This document shows positions 1 to 11,936 of a stretch of DNA of 64,000 nt, one piece after another; positions within the stretch are counted from its first letter, which is position 1; the number at the start of each line of letters is the position of its first letter. Position numbers and translations under genes: made by a program. The notes under the pieces were generated by a model. That model made no database searches and was not told the origin of the DNA. It was given only the letters and a program-made list of their open reading frames with translations. This stretch comes from Plicaturopsis crispa FD-325 SS-3 (taxonomy: Eukaryota > Basidiomycota > Agaricomycetes > Amylocorticiales > Amylocorticiaceae), in NCBI GenBank assembly GCA_000827205.1, contig KN832565.1:561656-625655 (forward strand), written 5' to 3'.

Positions 1-1603
1 CATCAATCCCACCGACATCTAGCTAGAGTATTTGTAAAACACCCACTGCATCAGGTGTTTTTTTGCCTTCAATCGTATGTTTCGTCCATCGCTCATTTAT
101 CAGACAGTGAAAACTAATTATTCACTGCAGCAGCCCCCGCGCCCGCTACCCCTCTCGCCGGACGACGACGACTTACACGATCCATGCAGTGGTCAGAACA
201 TTCGACACATGAACTAACTTGTCAACGAGATTGGACTCCAATGTTACTGCCAGGATTATAATGCTTTCGGGATTCAAGACTGCCTACAGTACAGTAGCAT
301 TAGGTACTTGGAATGTTTATAATAGAATGTCATAGCCCTGCACATGCCCTCTAAAGATGAATTCGACTTGAATTCGACAGCATTTTCGTGAGTACATACA
401 TGGCCACTGCGCCTCCTTGAGACGCTCGAGAGCAGTGTCGGAGGTTCCGAATGCCGAATGTACCCCCCTACCGCGCCACCGATAAGTTGGGGCAGACCTT
501 ATATAGAGCATCGACTATCATGCTCTATTAGGTCAGCAAAGGAGACTAACTATCATAGGTCCTGCATTCACGGAATCAAATCTGCTTCAGCCACAAATGC
601 CAAATACTATACAACGCGGAATACAGGCGCGAGGTGTTGCGCTTTCTCTTTTGTTGCCTTCACTTTTCTCGAATCGCTGCTAGCGTCGTCTACAGCGCAC
701 CCCAACGTCGACTAGCTGGATTAGCTGGGTGTGTCTCGTCAAGAAATACCGCGGGAGGCGTCCACGGACATTCTGTCATGGTCCTTATCAGTCCCACGGC
801 GGTCCGTCATGATCATATCAATCACACGACTCAACCTGCTCAACGGTCCTCTGCCTCTGCGGTCCTATCGAGGTACTCTCAGATCAGATGATACAGATCC
901 TCTGTATGCAGCACCTGTCGCCTGATGCCTGTGCAGGATCTGGGAGGAAGAAAACGCGCGGAGAACGCGTTGGATCGTGGATGCACGCGTCAATTCTGTG
1001 CTTTCCATACTCGTTCTGTGAGTGCTTTTTTTCCTTGGCATTCGCACCCTTGAATCTAGGACCTACAGCCGTGTTGCACATATATAGAGCCCTGTGTACT
1101 CAGCAGGACCGATATCGCGTTATCGAGCGATATTTCGGCCCGTGCCTACGTATATGTGGGGAAGGCACTGCCGTATAGGGGTATGTCTGCTCGGGCGTCT
1201 GCACAATCGAGACATGGTTGTTCACCGACATCCAGTCCAGCTTTGATCTAGGCTATCTAATGCATCTTGCTACGTCTCTGCATCCTGCCACAGTGCATGA
1301 TCAGGTGAGTGGCAATGATCGGAGAGCCCCTACAAATGCAGTCATCTGTAGCAACTACGATATACCATTCTGTCTCCTCCTTGTACCGTATCGTCGACAC
1401 AATTTTACTTGTTGCAAACACAGTTCTCCTTGCGATCTGCAAACCGACCGGAAAACTAAAGCATCCGCGGTCTTGGCGTTGTATTCGCGTGCATCATCGA
1501 AAACACGACACTGCCAGGGGCGCTTTCAATTTGTTTCCGCACACCGTCCTCCGTTTATCAGCCTCTGATAAGTCAACCAGCGGCTATAAAGGCTCACCGC
1601 ATC
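1..1603. other. Intergenic, no supported gene
   Basis: Only short overlapping frames occur on both strands, with no recognisable domain and no spliceable chain of exons that I could follow. An 8-bp inverted repeat (TAGAGCAT / ATGCTCTA) lies near 500-525, which is not remarkable. A TATAAA stands at 1585-1590, only 14 bp before the BTB start codon. Confidence 0.5.
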
Positions 1604-4414
1604 ATGTCTCATAGAATACGGCCCAGGTCAGAGGCTTTCCATATCCCGCTTTCCCTCAGCGCGACCTCCACATTCGACGGAATGCCCCAGTCGCCAGGCA
1701 TGCGTTCCCCAGGCCCCTCGCCGGTCGACATACAGAACCATCTGTACCTCTCGTTTCTTTCTGGATCTACCGCGGACGTCGCGTTGCGCGTGCACAGTGT
1801 GCACTGGAGTGCACTGTACAGACTGCATCGCGTCGTTCTCATCCAGTCGGTGCGTGTCTTGAGAGTGTGAGGTTAGGGGCTATCTCTTGACAATCGAATT
1901 TCAGGGATTTTTCAGAGGGCTCTTCACCTCTGGTTTCGTCGAATCGAGTCCAAAGGCAAGAGGATGGACCGGGTTGGATGAAATAGACGTCGTGTTTGAC
2001 GACCCTAATATCACACGAGCTAGTGCGTATGCTACTTTTCGGTGCACCGGAATATACTCATCTATCTCTTCTGTATAGCATTTGAGTGAGTTTTTGTGGT
2101 CTGCGTTCATTCATGGTGATAGAGATGAACGACAGATGACCTACTCCATATAATATTTCTGAATCATTTGCATGACCTACGGTTACTGACCATGCGTTTA
2201 GATTATGTGTCGCTCGTTTATACGGAGGAGGCCCCCCGCTACACATATCCCCTCTACTGATCCCCACGTCTACGCACCCCTTAACCCGTTCTTTCCCTCC
2301 GTCCTCGAGCGCAAATCCAAACGCAGCCGCACCGCCTGGCTACCAAGCAGGCACACCCACATTTCTCCTGTCCCTTCTCGCCACAGCCGTCTACCTCTCC
2401 ATTCCTTCTGTTGCTTCGTTAGCACTGAACTCCATTTTAGGCAGCATCGGACCATGGACTGTCGTTGCCTACTTGGACTTTGCTATGGGAAAGCCCGTCA
2501 AAGTTGACGGAGGCGGGTCGGATGCTGCCGTTGGATTGGAGGAAGTGGCCGCGAAACTCGAAGAAGGCACGCAGTCGACGCGGGGTAGCTCAAGAAGATC
2601 CAAGGCCCGGAAGCTGGATAAGCAAGAAGAGGAGATTGAGTCGGTCGCGCAGACCCTCGATGACCTATCTCTGAAAAAAGAAGCCCCGTCTGAGTGCTCG
2701 TCGGACTCGTCCTTCGAGGATGCCGATGACGGTGATTGCCAGCCCGCCTGCCACTACGGTACCGTCTCGGACAAGATAGGCGAGGCATGCGCATGCTGGC
2801 TCGCCCGCTGGGGTCCTGATATGCTCTCGTATGAGGACTTATCGTACTTCAAAAATTCACCGCCCGGTTCGACAGGGACCTCCCAGCAACGGCGCCGACA
2901 GAAAGCCCACTCCGTTCCGATGCTGAATACATCCCCCGCTACGATATACTCGCCGGTGCCCGCGATATGGCGCCGCAATGGACTCAGCATCGATTGGGTG
3001 CGCGCCCTCATTGGCAGCGATGCCTTATTCGTGAAGGATGAGCGGGCACGGTACGAATTCGCAAAGGGGGTGTCAGAGTTGCGGCGTCGAGAGGGCTTGG
3101 ATGATAAGGAAGAGGAGCAATGGGAAGGCATTTTTAAGGAGGCAATTTACTATGCTAATATAGTGAGTGTGTATCTACTTTGTGCAAATGAATGCTCCAT
3201 TAATCATCCCCCTCTTTTCTCGATAGTCCACGGAGGATCTCATCGCGATATCAAAAGACATCTCTCCTTCCACGGGGCGGCCATTTGTCCCACTCTCCGT
3301 ACTGCAAGCCGCGCAATGGAACCAATCACTCCTCCGCCATCGCATTACCGCTAAACCGTCGTCTTCTCCACCTTCTTCGCCCAGCCCAGGTCGCGAGAAG
3401 GAGCTTGGCCTCTCGAGCACGGTGTCCGAGATCTCAGGCGACGACCAGGTGTACTATCCGGTGCCCAACGACTCGTCATTGCGGCTAGGTGACAACGGAG
3501 GGATCGAAGGTGCGACCATGGATGAGCTCTTCGACAACACCGCATGCATAGATCCGAAGAAGCGGCCTACGACCTGCGCACGAGCAAGCAACTTCTTCGG
3601 TCTTCAATCTGAGCGTCGCGTCCTGCCTGCCGATGCCGACGAGGTTGCAAAGGAACCGCAACAACGGTGGTCTCCGTACCCGCCGTTCCGCTTTGCCGTC
3701 GAGTTCTGGGACGTCGATGCGCTGAGGGAGAAAAACAGACTGCACTCGCACACCGTCTGGTATGCGGGAAGTCTGTTCAACGTGTACGTCCAGGTCGTGC
3801 GCAAGAAAGGTGTCCAGCTCGGTGTATACCTGCACCGCCAATCCAGCGTCGACCCCATCCCCCCTTCATCCGCGCCCCACCCGCTCCTCGCCCCGCGTCA
3901 CAGCAACCACGGCTCGCCCCTCTCCTCGCCGTCGCACATGCGCGTCCCGTCACTGCCTAGCATCGGCGCGGGGATGGGAATGAGCACATCGCCGCCGTCG
4001 ACAGGGCCGATGCACTACTCGCCCTCAATACACCCGCCCACACGTTCGACGACACCCCTGCCGGTGGGAAGCACTCCCCCGCCCGCCCACGTGCTACCTG
4101 CGGTCGCCGCAGCGTCTATCCCAGCGACCGCGCCGCCCGTGATGCCGCCGCAGCCGTACCGCGACTCGCGCCCCGAGGTCGCTGCGCACTTCACCATATC
4201 GTGCGCGAGCGCGACAGGCGCGGCGCTCACGCGGTTCACGAGTGCGCCGGACGTCTTTCGCGTCAGCCAGAGCTGGGGGTGGAAGTCGAGCTCGCTGCGG
4301 ACGGAGGAGTACATTGATGTGGACAATGTGGAGGATTCCGTCCCGGCGGCGAACGTGACTCCGGCGGGGAGGGAGGTCAGCCTGCGTGCGACTATCGTGC
4401 TCGGGATTGTTTGA
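1604..4414 (+). CDS. BTB/POZ domain protein, Germ cell-less-like
   Basis: Four exons (1604-1849, 1905-2026, 2202-3162, 3227-4414) join in phase to about 838 residues. The BTB domain lies in the first 150-200 residues: a VALRVH strand, the helix around LYRLHRVVLIQS, GFFRGLF, then LCVARLYGGGPPL, which is the usual BTB pattern of large fungal proteins resembling the Germ cell-less family. The middle is acidic and Ser-rich. The C-terminal third is Pro/Ser-rich with a beta-rich block (FRFAVEFWDVD, FNVYVQVVRKKGVQLGVYLHR). Such proteins are thought to be protein-interaction or ubiquitin-ligase adaptors; the partner is unknown. The second intron was placed at the gtatgc donor because the nearer gtgcgt donor breaks the BTB frame. 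Confidence 0.85.
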
Positions 4415-5116
4415 GGTATCACGGTGTGATCTCTGCTATTATTTTTCTTTCACTAACCTATGGATTGGAACTTATTTTCTGCCCTTGTGTACGAGTGGCT
4501 GCTTTAGATATCTAGATCCCAGCCACCACGGACCAGAGCTATGTAACCTGGATGTTTGACTGCTATTGACTTGCTTTGTGTATCCTATATAGATTACTTA
4601 CTAGGATTGCTATGATTTTCTGCCTACTCCTTATGTTTATACGGTATAGCTTAGCTTCCAATGTGCTGTTCGTATATTTGGCACCCAAGTTGCCAATGGG
4701 TGCTTAGGCGTAGTCTCCCTTAGCATCCGTCGAAACAATTCTTTCAACCTCACGGGCTCGGATATTTACTTAGGCGCTAAAGCTTACTTCCATGCCCTTT
4801 TCCATCGACGCGAGTACTCTTCACCGGGTCTTCACAGGTCTTCACGCTCCACGCTCAACGCCTTTCAAAGAAACACCTGCTCAGTTCAACTTCAAGTCAG
4901 CGTCAGTTGTCCTCTGGAACCGGCCTTGGTGCGACACGCATACATAGGTCACCCCCTCTGGAGTGCTATAAACACCCAGTTTTCGCACCGTGAACCGGTG
5001 CCACAGCTGCGCGGTGTCATAGTGTGTTCTGGTGAGTACTAAGCCATAATGAAGCTACCATATGCAATTGACCCGCCAGCGAATGATGTAGGCCATTGCA
5101 GGATATCTGTTTCACG
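4415..5116. other. Intergenic; probable 5' UTR intron of the F-box gene
   Basis: No coding potential seen. The last part looks like transcribed leader: a GTGAGT donor at 5032 and a TTGCAG acceptor ending at 5101 would remove a 70-bp intron just before the F-box start codon at 5117. Confidence 0.4.
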
Positions 5117-6499
5117 ATGGACGTTGGCGCGAATGAAGCCGATAACGCATCGTTGCCACTGGTGCACACCGACTCGGATGAAACTGGCAGAGTCTGGGAC
5201 ACTGTGCAGGAAAGCGTCGAGACACCAAGCTCCTGTTCGACATCGACTACATCTGAGACGCACAGTGCGACTCCTGAGCTACCTCCAGAGATATGGGCAG
5301 AGATTTTTTCATACCAAGAAGATGGAGACACATTCCGGCCAGACTGCGCGCCCCTGCTGCATGCACAAGTATGCCGACATTGGCGTGCTATCTGCCTTTC
5401 GACGCCCCGGCTCTGGTCTTCGCTCACTATCCATTTCCACAGACGGAATTCCGACTCCCAGCTCGCCTTGACTAAGCTATATCTCGAACGATCGCGCGAG
5501 CACCCGTTGTCCATCGAGCTGCACATCGGTCGGGACTCCAAAGACAGATCGTTCGTGGAGGCTCTCATCCCTCATTCCCATCGATGGCTTAACGTCGAAC
5601 TCATGATGCCATGGTCGTCTGTGGATCTACTCGACTCTGTTCGAGATCGCATACCAATTCTCCGCAAATTGCACGTCTTTCCTCATCCCTTAGACCCGTG
5701 GGTTTCGACAACGGATGCTTTTACCAACGCCCCTAGCCTTCGCTACTTCACGATCTATGACGAGGGCATATGGGGACTAGTACGGGTTCCCTGGAGCCAA
5801 TTGATACATCTTGAGATGCGGTCCTTCTCCTTGGATATCTTCATGGAAGCACTCCGTATGGCGCCTGCTCTCAGGGAATACGTTTGTTACAACATGACCG
5901 TGCTCACGGGGCAGATGATAGCGGACGTAATTGCGAGACCGGTGCATCATCTCGCGCTGCGCTCGCTGCGTTTGTGGGTCGAGGGGAATCATATCGCAGT
6001 CCTTTTCGACTCTCTCTCGCTACCAAATCTCCGTGTCCTGGTGCTACATCAGAGAACCGCATCAACCAGGGAATCAACGCTACATCGCATCGGCCTCTTC
6101 CTTCGTCGCTCGCAGTGTTCATTGGAGACCCTCAGCATAACTGGCCTGCAAAAATACTCCATCGAGGACCTACTCACATGCCTTGAAAGTTGTCCCGACC
6201 TTCTTGACCTTTCATTAGAGGAGCCTGCCGTTCGAGGCGTTCTGGATATTACACTCGTGCACCGATTGACCATGCGAGCTGGACAACAACCTCTAGTGCC
6301 GAATCTGCGGACTCTTCACCTCACAGGGCCCCTCGTCTTCCCCGATGATTCTTTCGTAGACATGGTATCTTCGCGACGCGGGGTCGCTGGCTCTCTTCGC
6401 TCTGTATCTCTGCATCTCTACAAGCGCGTTATGGATGCCCCTGCCTTTGACCGCTTGATGTCACTGCGGAGCGGTGGGTTAAAAGTGTCAGTCGTTTAG
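5117..6499 (+). CDS. F-box protein with leucine-rich-repeat-like region
   Basis: Single coding exon of 460 residues. After an acidic Ser/Thr-rich leader of about 50 residues comes an F-box: ELPPEIWAEIFSY, then VCRHWRAICLSTPRLWSSL, the hallmark of the very large basidiomycete F-box family. The rest has repeated leucine-rich patterns (LRKLHVFPHPL, LRSLRLWVEG, LPNLRVLVLHQ, LETLSITGL, LRTLHLTGPL), suggesting an LRR-like substrate-binding surface. The expected role is a Skp1-Cullin-F-box ubiquitin ligase substrate adaptor. The start at 5117 was preferred to in-frame codons upstream, because those lie across a likely leader intron. The substrate is unknown. Confidence 0.85.
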   Translation: MDVGANEADNASLPLVHTDSDETGRVWDTVQESVETPSSCSTSTTSETHSATPELPPEIWAEIFSYQEDGDTFRPDCAPLLHAQVCRHWRAICLSTPRLWSSLTIHFHRRNSDSQLALTKLYLERSREHPLSIELHIGRDSKDRSFVEALIPHSHRWLNVELMMPWSSVDLLDSVRDRIPILRKLHVFPHPLDPWVSTTDAFTNAPSLRYFTIYDEGIWGLVRVPWSQLIHLEMRSFSLDIFMEALRMAPALREYVCYNMTVLTGQMIADVIARPVHHLALRSLRLWVEGNHIAVLFDSLSLPNLRVLVLHQRTASTRESTLHRIGLFLRRSQCSLETLSITGLQKYSIEDLLTCLESCPDLLDLSLEEPAVRGVLDITLVHRLTMRAGQQPLVPNLRTLHLTGPLVFPDDSFVDMVSSRRGVAGSLRSVSLHLYKRVMDAPAFDRLMSLRSGGLKVSVV

Positions 6500-6735
6500 G
6501 ACACCATCATCGCCTCCGAACGTTACCTTCCGTGTCTGCCCTTGGCTCGCCTCTCGTGTTATACGTCTGGGGAATTCCTGTAATCATACGGCAATCGTCT
6601 TCGACACTATCGACCTGCCAGTACTTTAGCCCAAGACTTTCCTCTCCACATCATGAAACTCTGCTGATAATTTCTTCCTCGAGTGCAGATTCAAGCACAC
6701 GTCGTAGTATCTGTTCCGTTCAAACGAGAACGACG

Positions 6736-7701
6736 TTAAGCACTGTCGAGCAACCCGGCGAAAGCAGCCACGCCACCCCTCCCAAGCAAGGTAGCGCATC
6801 CCACCACCCCCGCACCGGCCTCAAACATCCGCGACGCGGAAGCTTTGTCTACAACTCCTCCGACTCCGATGATAGTGACGCGAGCACGCTCCGGAGGCGA
6901 AGGCGCCTCGTCAAGCAGCGCGCGGAAGGTATACACATTCCCGAGAGCGAGAGGATGAAGCGCTGCCCCGGCTAGCCCGCCGAGGGGTGTGGGTAGCGCG
7001 AACCCACCGCCCACAGCTAGGTCGGCTGTCTGGGACGAGAACAGGAGGGAGGATCCGAGTGTATTTGTGCAGGTCAGAAATGCGAACGTGTTGTTACCGA
7101 ATCGCCCAAGCGCGTCGAGGACGTTGGTGAATTGTATGCGGTAGGTATATGGGGGAAGTTTCAGGCCGAGCGTTAGTGTCGGATCGGCAACGTATGCTTG
7201 TTGGAACACCGCGAGGAAGGGGAAGAGAGACTCGACGTGATATGATGGGGGAGGGTGGTCGGGAATGTTTGGGCAAGAAGTGTTCAGCTCGATGGCAATC
7301 CTACGCTTATTGTTATCCGAAAGCGCGAAGCGTAAGGATTGGATGGAATTAACGAGCGATGTCAACTCCTCCGCCGTAGACGCTGTCACGCTTATAATGA
7401 ACGGCTTAGATGGGCTCGATGGGGGTGGGGGCGTTTCGAGAAGACGGCGAATCCACTCGAGGTAGATGGCGAGTGGGTGCGGGGAATAGCCATACGAGTT
7501 GATCGAGGTGGTAGCATCCGAAGCGAATGCTACAGTATGTGCTGCACCTTCTGCGAATCCGTCGCGCGTCGCAGTGCGCGTCGTCACTGCGCCGGTGTGA
7601 GGGCAGTTGTACAGGGTTTCTAGCTGTTCAAGAGATGATGCCCAAGCACAGGATGTGTTGATCAACGGGGGGTCGATCGTTATAGTGTGGATTTTCGCCA
7701 T
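6736..7701 (-). CDS. Dihydroorotate dehydrogenase family protein, class 1A type
   Basis: Uninterrupted frame of 321 residues, close to the usual length of cytosolic class 1A enzymes. FMN-barrel signatures are in order: the substrate/catalytic motif ELNTSCPNIPD with the class 1A cysteine, LGLKLPPYT, TCTNTLGSS, the phosphate-binding LGGLAGAALHP, and IIGVGGV followed by GAGVVGCATLLGRGG. Class 1A enzymes oxidise dihydroorotate to orotate in pyrimidine synthesis using a soluble acceptor. The start is the only Met (MAKIHTITID); upstream codons in frame would encode a hydrophobic stretch without a Met. No mitochondrial presequence is visible, so this is not the standard membrane-bound fungal enzyme and could be a paralogue with a different job. 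Confidence 0.85.
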   Translation of the reverse strand: MAKIHTITIDPPLINTSCAWASSLEQLETLYNCPHTGAVTTRTATRDGFAEGAAHTVAFASDATTSINSYGYSPHPLAIYLEWIRRLLETPPPPSSPSKPFIISVTASTAEELTSLVNSIQSLRFALSDNNKRRIAIELNTSCPNIPDHPPPSYHVESLFPFLAVFQQAYVADPTLTLGLKLPPYTYRIQFTNVLDALGRFGNNTFAFLTCTNTLGSSLLFSSQTADLAVGGGFALPTPLGGLAGAALHPLALGNVYTFRALLDEAPSPPERARVTIIGVGGVVDKASASRMFEAGAGVVGCATLLGRGGVAAFAGLLDSA

Positions 7702-8082
7702 TGCGAGTGGTTTGTATGTCGCTGCGAAACTGACAAGGTGTGAAAAGCAAAAGAGCACGATAAGATAAGATGCCAAATTAGGGCTCCTGACTTGAGAACA
7801 GGTGAGCAAGCTAGCTCACGGTTACGACTCACAAAAAGACGCAGCGGCGAAACGTACGAGGGCGATCTGACGATTTCCTCAGCAAAAGAATAAAATATCC
7901 CCGTACCCTATCGTACAGCGCATGAACACCAGACCCCGAATATATCACTTCAGCACTTCCTCCCGTTCGAGTACACTTCGTTCGAGTTTGATAAGTATCG
8001 TAGTCCGTGTCGGAAACTGTTTCGTTGGGGTGTTGTGTGCCGTTACCCGAGCGGGCTGGGGACAGAAACGTCAGTGGCCAAT
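7702..8082. other. Intergenic
   Basis: This 381-bp stretch lies between the start of the DHODH-family gene and the stop of TRAPPC5, both on the minus strand. It must hold the DHODH-family promoter. No clear TATA box or repeat was seen. Confidence 0.4.
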
Positions 8083-8848
8083 TTAAAGTACAGAAGAAAG
8101 AGGACCTACAAATCCTAAACCATCAAGGACCGCTTCAACAATTCCAGCCGTGAACGAGGAGCAGCTGAGTTGGCTCATATCTCGTGGAACGCTGATGTAC
8201 CGTTCAACGACGGGCTCATTATCAATGATCATGTCTGCTATGCTGTCAGCTGCTATTCATTGTGATATTGAGTAGAAGACAGTACTCACACTCGTCTGCA
8301 TTCTCAACACTCTTTTCAATGGCATCTGCACCCTTTCCAAAGACTGCACGCCATACCTGCCCGTGGACGCTCACGAGTGCGGGCAGGAACTTGATCTCCC
8401 GTTTCGGGGTTTTCGATGCAGACTCCGTGCGATGAGAGAGTAGCTCAAGTACACGCGTACCGATACGATAGCCGAGAGTATTCAGCCTACGCCGACAACA
8501 CAGGTTAGCAATGCACGGTAGGCGGACGCAATGGGGTACTTGCCGCCGCTCGAGGTCATTTATACCACTGACGCGCTTCTGGGTGTACTGTACGACCTCC
8601 GAGAATAGGAACGCAAAGGCGCTCGCGCTGACCTCCGCTGTGCGTGTTTTTGCGAGACTTCGGTCATATATGTTGGGTCGTACGCCCGGCTTTGGTACCG
8701 GTTTAGCAGCGGTGTTGATGCTCGGTGTCGCAGTGGGTGCGGACGAGAGGGAGAACCGGGTAGAGGACGTTGCTGTTGGCGATGCGACACGGTCTACTGA
8801 AGATGAAGAAATCACAGAGAAACGAGACGGAGCCTGCGGGTAGGACAT
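8083..8848 (-). CDS. TRS31: TRAPP complex subunit Trs31/TRAPPC5
   Basis: Three exons (8848-8544, 8486-8290, 8234-8083) give 217 residues. The protein has a Ser/Pro-rich leader, then the full Trs31 core: IYDRSLAKTRTAEVSASAFAFLFSE, VSGINDLERRLNTLGYRIGTRVLELL, REIKFLPALVSVHGQVWRAVFGKGAD, DNEPVVERYISVP and FTAGIVEAVL. TRAPP is the tethering and Rab exchange complex of ER-Golgi and Golgi traffic; this subunit belongs to its small core. Intron 1 uses a GC donor (gcaagt): the only GT nearby would shift the frame and lose LNTLGYRIG. The gene faces the SET gene across 81 bp. Confidence 0.95.
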
Positions 8849-8929
8849 GACTGCCAGGATGAAGAGCACTTGACGCGGCGACGCGAGCCTCGAGCAACTT
8901 TGCTTCTCGCTTTCCTCCGCCCAACATCC
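8849..8929. promoter_or_regulatory. Very short shared promoter of TRAPPC5 and the SET gene
   Basis: Only 81 bp separate the two divergent start codons, so both transcripts must begin here or within each other's coding region. No TATA box is visible. The stretch is C/T-rich toward the SET side. Confidence 0.55.
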
Positions 8930-9936
8930 ATGTCTTCCATGAACCTGTGTCTCGATATCAATGGCAAGCTAGTATTCTACCCCTATGGTCTAAATACATG
9001 CTTAACGCTCCTGTACTGTTGGTGATAGGTGTCTTCGCGATTAGAACACGCGACGCAGTTGGCGTCCGCAGAGCTCACGGCTAAAACTATCCTGGACATC
9101 GACGACGTAGTCGTGCGGGCCTGTTTTGCCACTGCCGACGGCGATGCAGAGGACGCAGAAAACGTTATGCACGTCCCAAAGACCATGGCGATCTCCCCTC
9201 CCATGGACGCCTCACTTCTGAAGTCCATCAGAACCCTTCACAAGGCAGTAGAATGGCATGACCTATCGAATGCCCTGTTTATGCGGGAGGTTCGACTCAT
9301 GGTCAAGAAGCTGCGCGTCGAATATCCTAGTTTTCTCCCAGATGGTCATCACTTGGACGTCGCTAGATGGTGAGTTCTGCCTCTTAGGATATGCTCTTAT
9401 TCGGCGAAGGCATGACTTAAGTCGGTTCAGGTGCTTCGCAGCGTACACGTCCGTCATGCGTAGTGCTTCACCTGTAAGGTTGATCACCTGCGCAATGGGC
9501 CCTGAGCGAACCAATCAATTCGCCGTCGTCGCGTCCGCGCCCATCCCGGGCGGCGTAACGGTCTACGAGATGCTGGGTCTCATGGCCATCAACGACGACT
9601 GCCCGCACACCAATCTATCGGTGATGCTCCCCGACCCTATGCAAACTGGCCACCAGGGCCCGCGAATAATGATTGGCCCACTTCGATTCGTGAACCATAT
9701 ATGCGAAGGCGCGAATGCAGAGGTGCGTAGCCTCGACGTCCTTATTTTAACGAGCCCGTGAACGTAGATAATTCTAGATTATTGCGCTGCAACATACGAG
9801 CGCGTTCTACCTGCGCACGCTGCGGGCGATAGAAGTGGGTGAGGAGATCCTTGTGGATTACGGTAAGGGGTATTTTGACGACGAGGAATGCTGCCCTTGC
9901 GCGGCTTGTAGCGCACACACATCTCGTTCATCTTGA
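8930..9936 (+). CDS. Small SET-domain protein (putative lysine methyltransferase)
   Basis: Four exons (8930-8971, 9029-9369, 9431-9722, 9778-9936) give 277 residues. A SET core occupies the C-terminal half: VVASAPIPGGVTVYEMLG, PLRFVNHICEGANAE (the NH.C motif), then AIEVGEEILVDYGKGYF (GEE.l.DYG), followed by a compact CCPCAAC cluster like a post-SET zinc site. The domain resembles the SUV4-20/Set9 type more than Set1 or Set2. The N-terminal half has no recognisable domain. It probably methylates a histone or other protein lysine using S-adenosylmethionine; the target is unknown. The first intron has a weak donor (gtattc) and is the least certain part of the model. Confidence 0.8.
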
Positions 9937-10459
9937 GCTTATATATCCTCCACTTGTACTTAGGCAACTCTAACGAGGGATCCATCAGTCTTAATCTTAT
10001 CCCGTGCATTCACAGTGACGATCAACCGATGAATTCTGCTTCAACTTTTGTGAACAGGTATGTATGTAGGCACGTATGCAGATCAGGCGCAAACAAGCAA
10101 AGGCAAGGGAAAAGAAAATACACGGAAGAATAAAGGGAAATGATGTGTATGTATGATGGTGGCTACAAGATTAATTAGTTGGAAGGCGTAGTGGGTAAAG
10201 GGTTGGTTGTGGTAGTGGAAGGGGGAGAAGTATACACAGAAATACAGCGGTCGATGGATTCCTGAACGCCGCAAGAAATGTCGAGATGGGAAAACCAGCT
10301 AATAAGGAGATAAGTATAAACAATACCGATGGAGAGGAAGGGAAAGAATTGGGAAGAAGCTTGAGACCAAGGACAAAGAGACGAGGCGAGGACAACATTT
10401 TGTATGTGCAAAAAAGTCGATCAGGGAAAGGGGATGTCCGATGAATGGAGACGCGTCGT
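9937..10459. other. Intergenic between convergent genes
   Basis: 3' ends of the SET gene and the HMG-box gene face each other here. The stretch is A-rich toward the HMG side and probably holds both 3' UTRs. No gene or repeat recognised. Confidence 0.4.
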
Positions 10460-11936
10460 TCAGTAGGGAGAATGGGCCCATTCGGCGTTGGCGCTGTACG
10501 GTGCAGCCATACCATCGTCGGGCGGGTAGTACATCTCCGGGATGCCAGTATCGTACGACGCATTGCCTCCGTAGGACATCTGGTATGGAGTCGGGAGGGA
10601 CGTGAAATGCTCGATGCCAGAGGGGAGACCCGCATCCATATCCGGACTGTAGACGCTCGGGTAGCCCGGAAAATGAGGTGGCGGCGGCTGAGCAGCGAAC
10701 GCGCCGGAGCGGAAGTCTGCCTGAGCGCACGCATTCTGCGGCGCGGCGTCGTAGTTTTGGAAGTCCCCGTACTGATTCGAGTTCCCGGAGAAGAGCATCG
10801 ATTGCTGCCTGGGCTGGTAGGAGTACCCATCGTAGCTGGTGGATTTAACCATATGCTGGGGATAATCGGTGCGCTATAAGAGCAGAAAGTTAGGGATGAG
10901 ATCGAATTGAAGGAGGGATCAGATGCGCTTACCTTGATAGCGTCAGAAGGGGACGAAGAGACAGCGGTCGGAGGGCGAAGCGGGTCGCGGAACGGGGAGG
11001 CGTCAGAGGGCTGAAGCTCTACATACTCCGCATCGCCGTCCATAGGCTCCCAGCTATGCACAGAAGGCGGCGTAGCAGGAGACGCGTCCTTGGCCTTGGG
11101 TTTGCGCGGTGCGGACTTCCTCGGCGCGCGCTTTTTCTTCGGCGGCGTCGACGCGTCCGTGTCCTTCTTCCCAAACTCCTCCACCAGCGCCTCCCCAACC
11201 TTTCCAACCATGAGCCGCTTCGCAATTTCGACGTCGCGGCGCAGGTCCTCCTCCGTGTTCCGGTTGACCTTGCGCTTGATGGGCTTCCGGTCACTTGCGC
11301 TCGGCGCGAAGTGGTAGTCCGGGTGGTCGATCATGTGCTGCGCCTTGAGCGCGGACGCCTTATCCTTGAACGGCTGCTTCTCCGCGTCGGAGAGCATCCG
11401 CCATCTGTGGCCGAGGATGATGGATATATGGCGGTGGTCGTGCTCGACGGAGGAGGGGATCATCTTCGCCGCGGCGAGCTCGGAGCGGAAGACGAAGAAC
11501 GCATTCGGTGGGCGGGGAATATGCCCTTCGCGTGTGCGGCGGGACGTAGATGAGACCGTCTTTCGCGCCTTTTTGGAGGCTGATTTGGGAGAGTACGGAG
11601 ATAGGGAGGGGGTACTCGATGTAGACGCTAGGGACGCCGGCGTGGAAGGTGAAGGGGAGCTGTCCGTGGGCGAGGGCAAGTAATCCGTGGGGTAGAGTAG
11701 AGCTGGCGTAGGTGGAGTCTCGGGTGCTGGGATCGGCAAGTAGAGCTGCCCGTCTTGCCTAGTCGAAGGGGGTGCCAGTGGATCGTTGAAGGGGGGCGCC
11801 GAGCCGATGCTGCTAGAGTCCGGCTGCTCGTAGTAGCCGTAGGTATCTGAGCAGAGGAGGTCAGCAACGAATGAGACGGAAGGCACACAGTAGATCACAT
11901 ACATGGGGGAAAGTGGAACTGGTAATCGTTGGACAT
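10460..11936 (-). CDS. HMG-box transcription factor (MATA-HMG type)
   Basis: Three exons (11936-11903, 11846-10933, 10873-10460) give 453 residues. An N-terminal Ser/Thr/Pro-rich region precedes an HMG box at about residues 120-190: HIPRPPNAFFVFRSE, then ISIILGHRWRMLSDAEKQPF and AQHMIDHPDYHF, a sequence-specific MATA/Ste11-like box. A basic stretch follows (PPKKKRAPRKSAPRKPKAK), likely a nuclear signal, and then a Tyr/Pro/Gly-rich tail (MSYGGNASYDTG, PEMYYPPDDG) typical of activation regions. In basidiomycetes this class includes Prf1 and Pcc1-like regulators of mating and fruiting; assignment to one of them is inference. The first exon is only 34 bp. Confidence 0.88.

Noticed and set aside
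32-60. AACACC/GGTGTT stem followed by a T run, like a bacterial terminator
   Set aside because: The genome is eukaryotic, so such a structure has no terminator meaning.
6532-6975. 147-codon frame on the plus strand
   Set aside because: It overlaps the 3' end of the DHODH-family gene on the other strand and has no domain.
11056-11553. 165-codon plus-strand frame with Arg/Leu-rich sequence
   Set aside because: It is antisense to the HMG-box exon and owes its length to GC bias.
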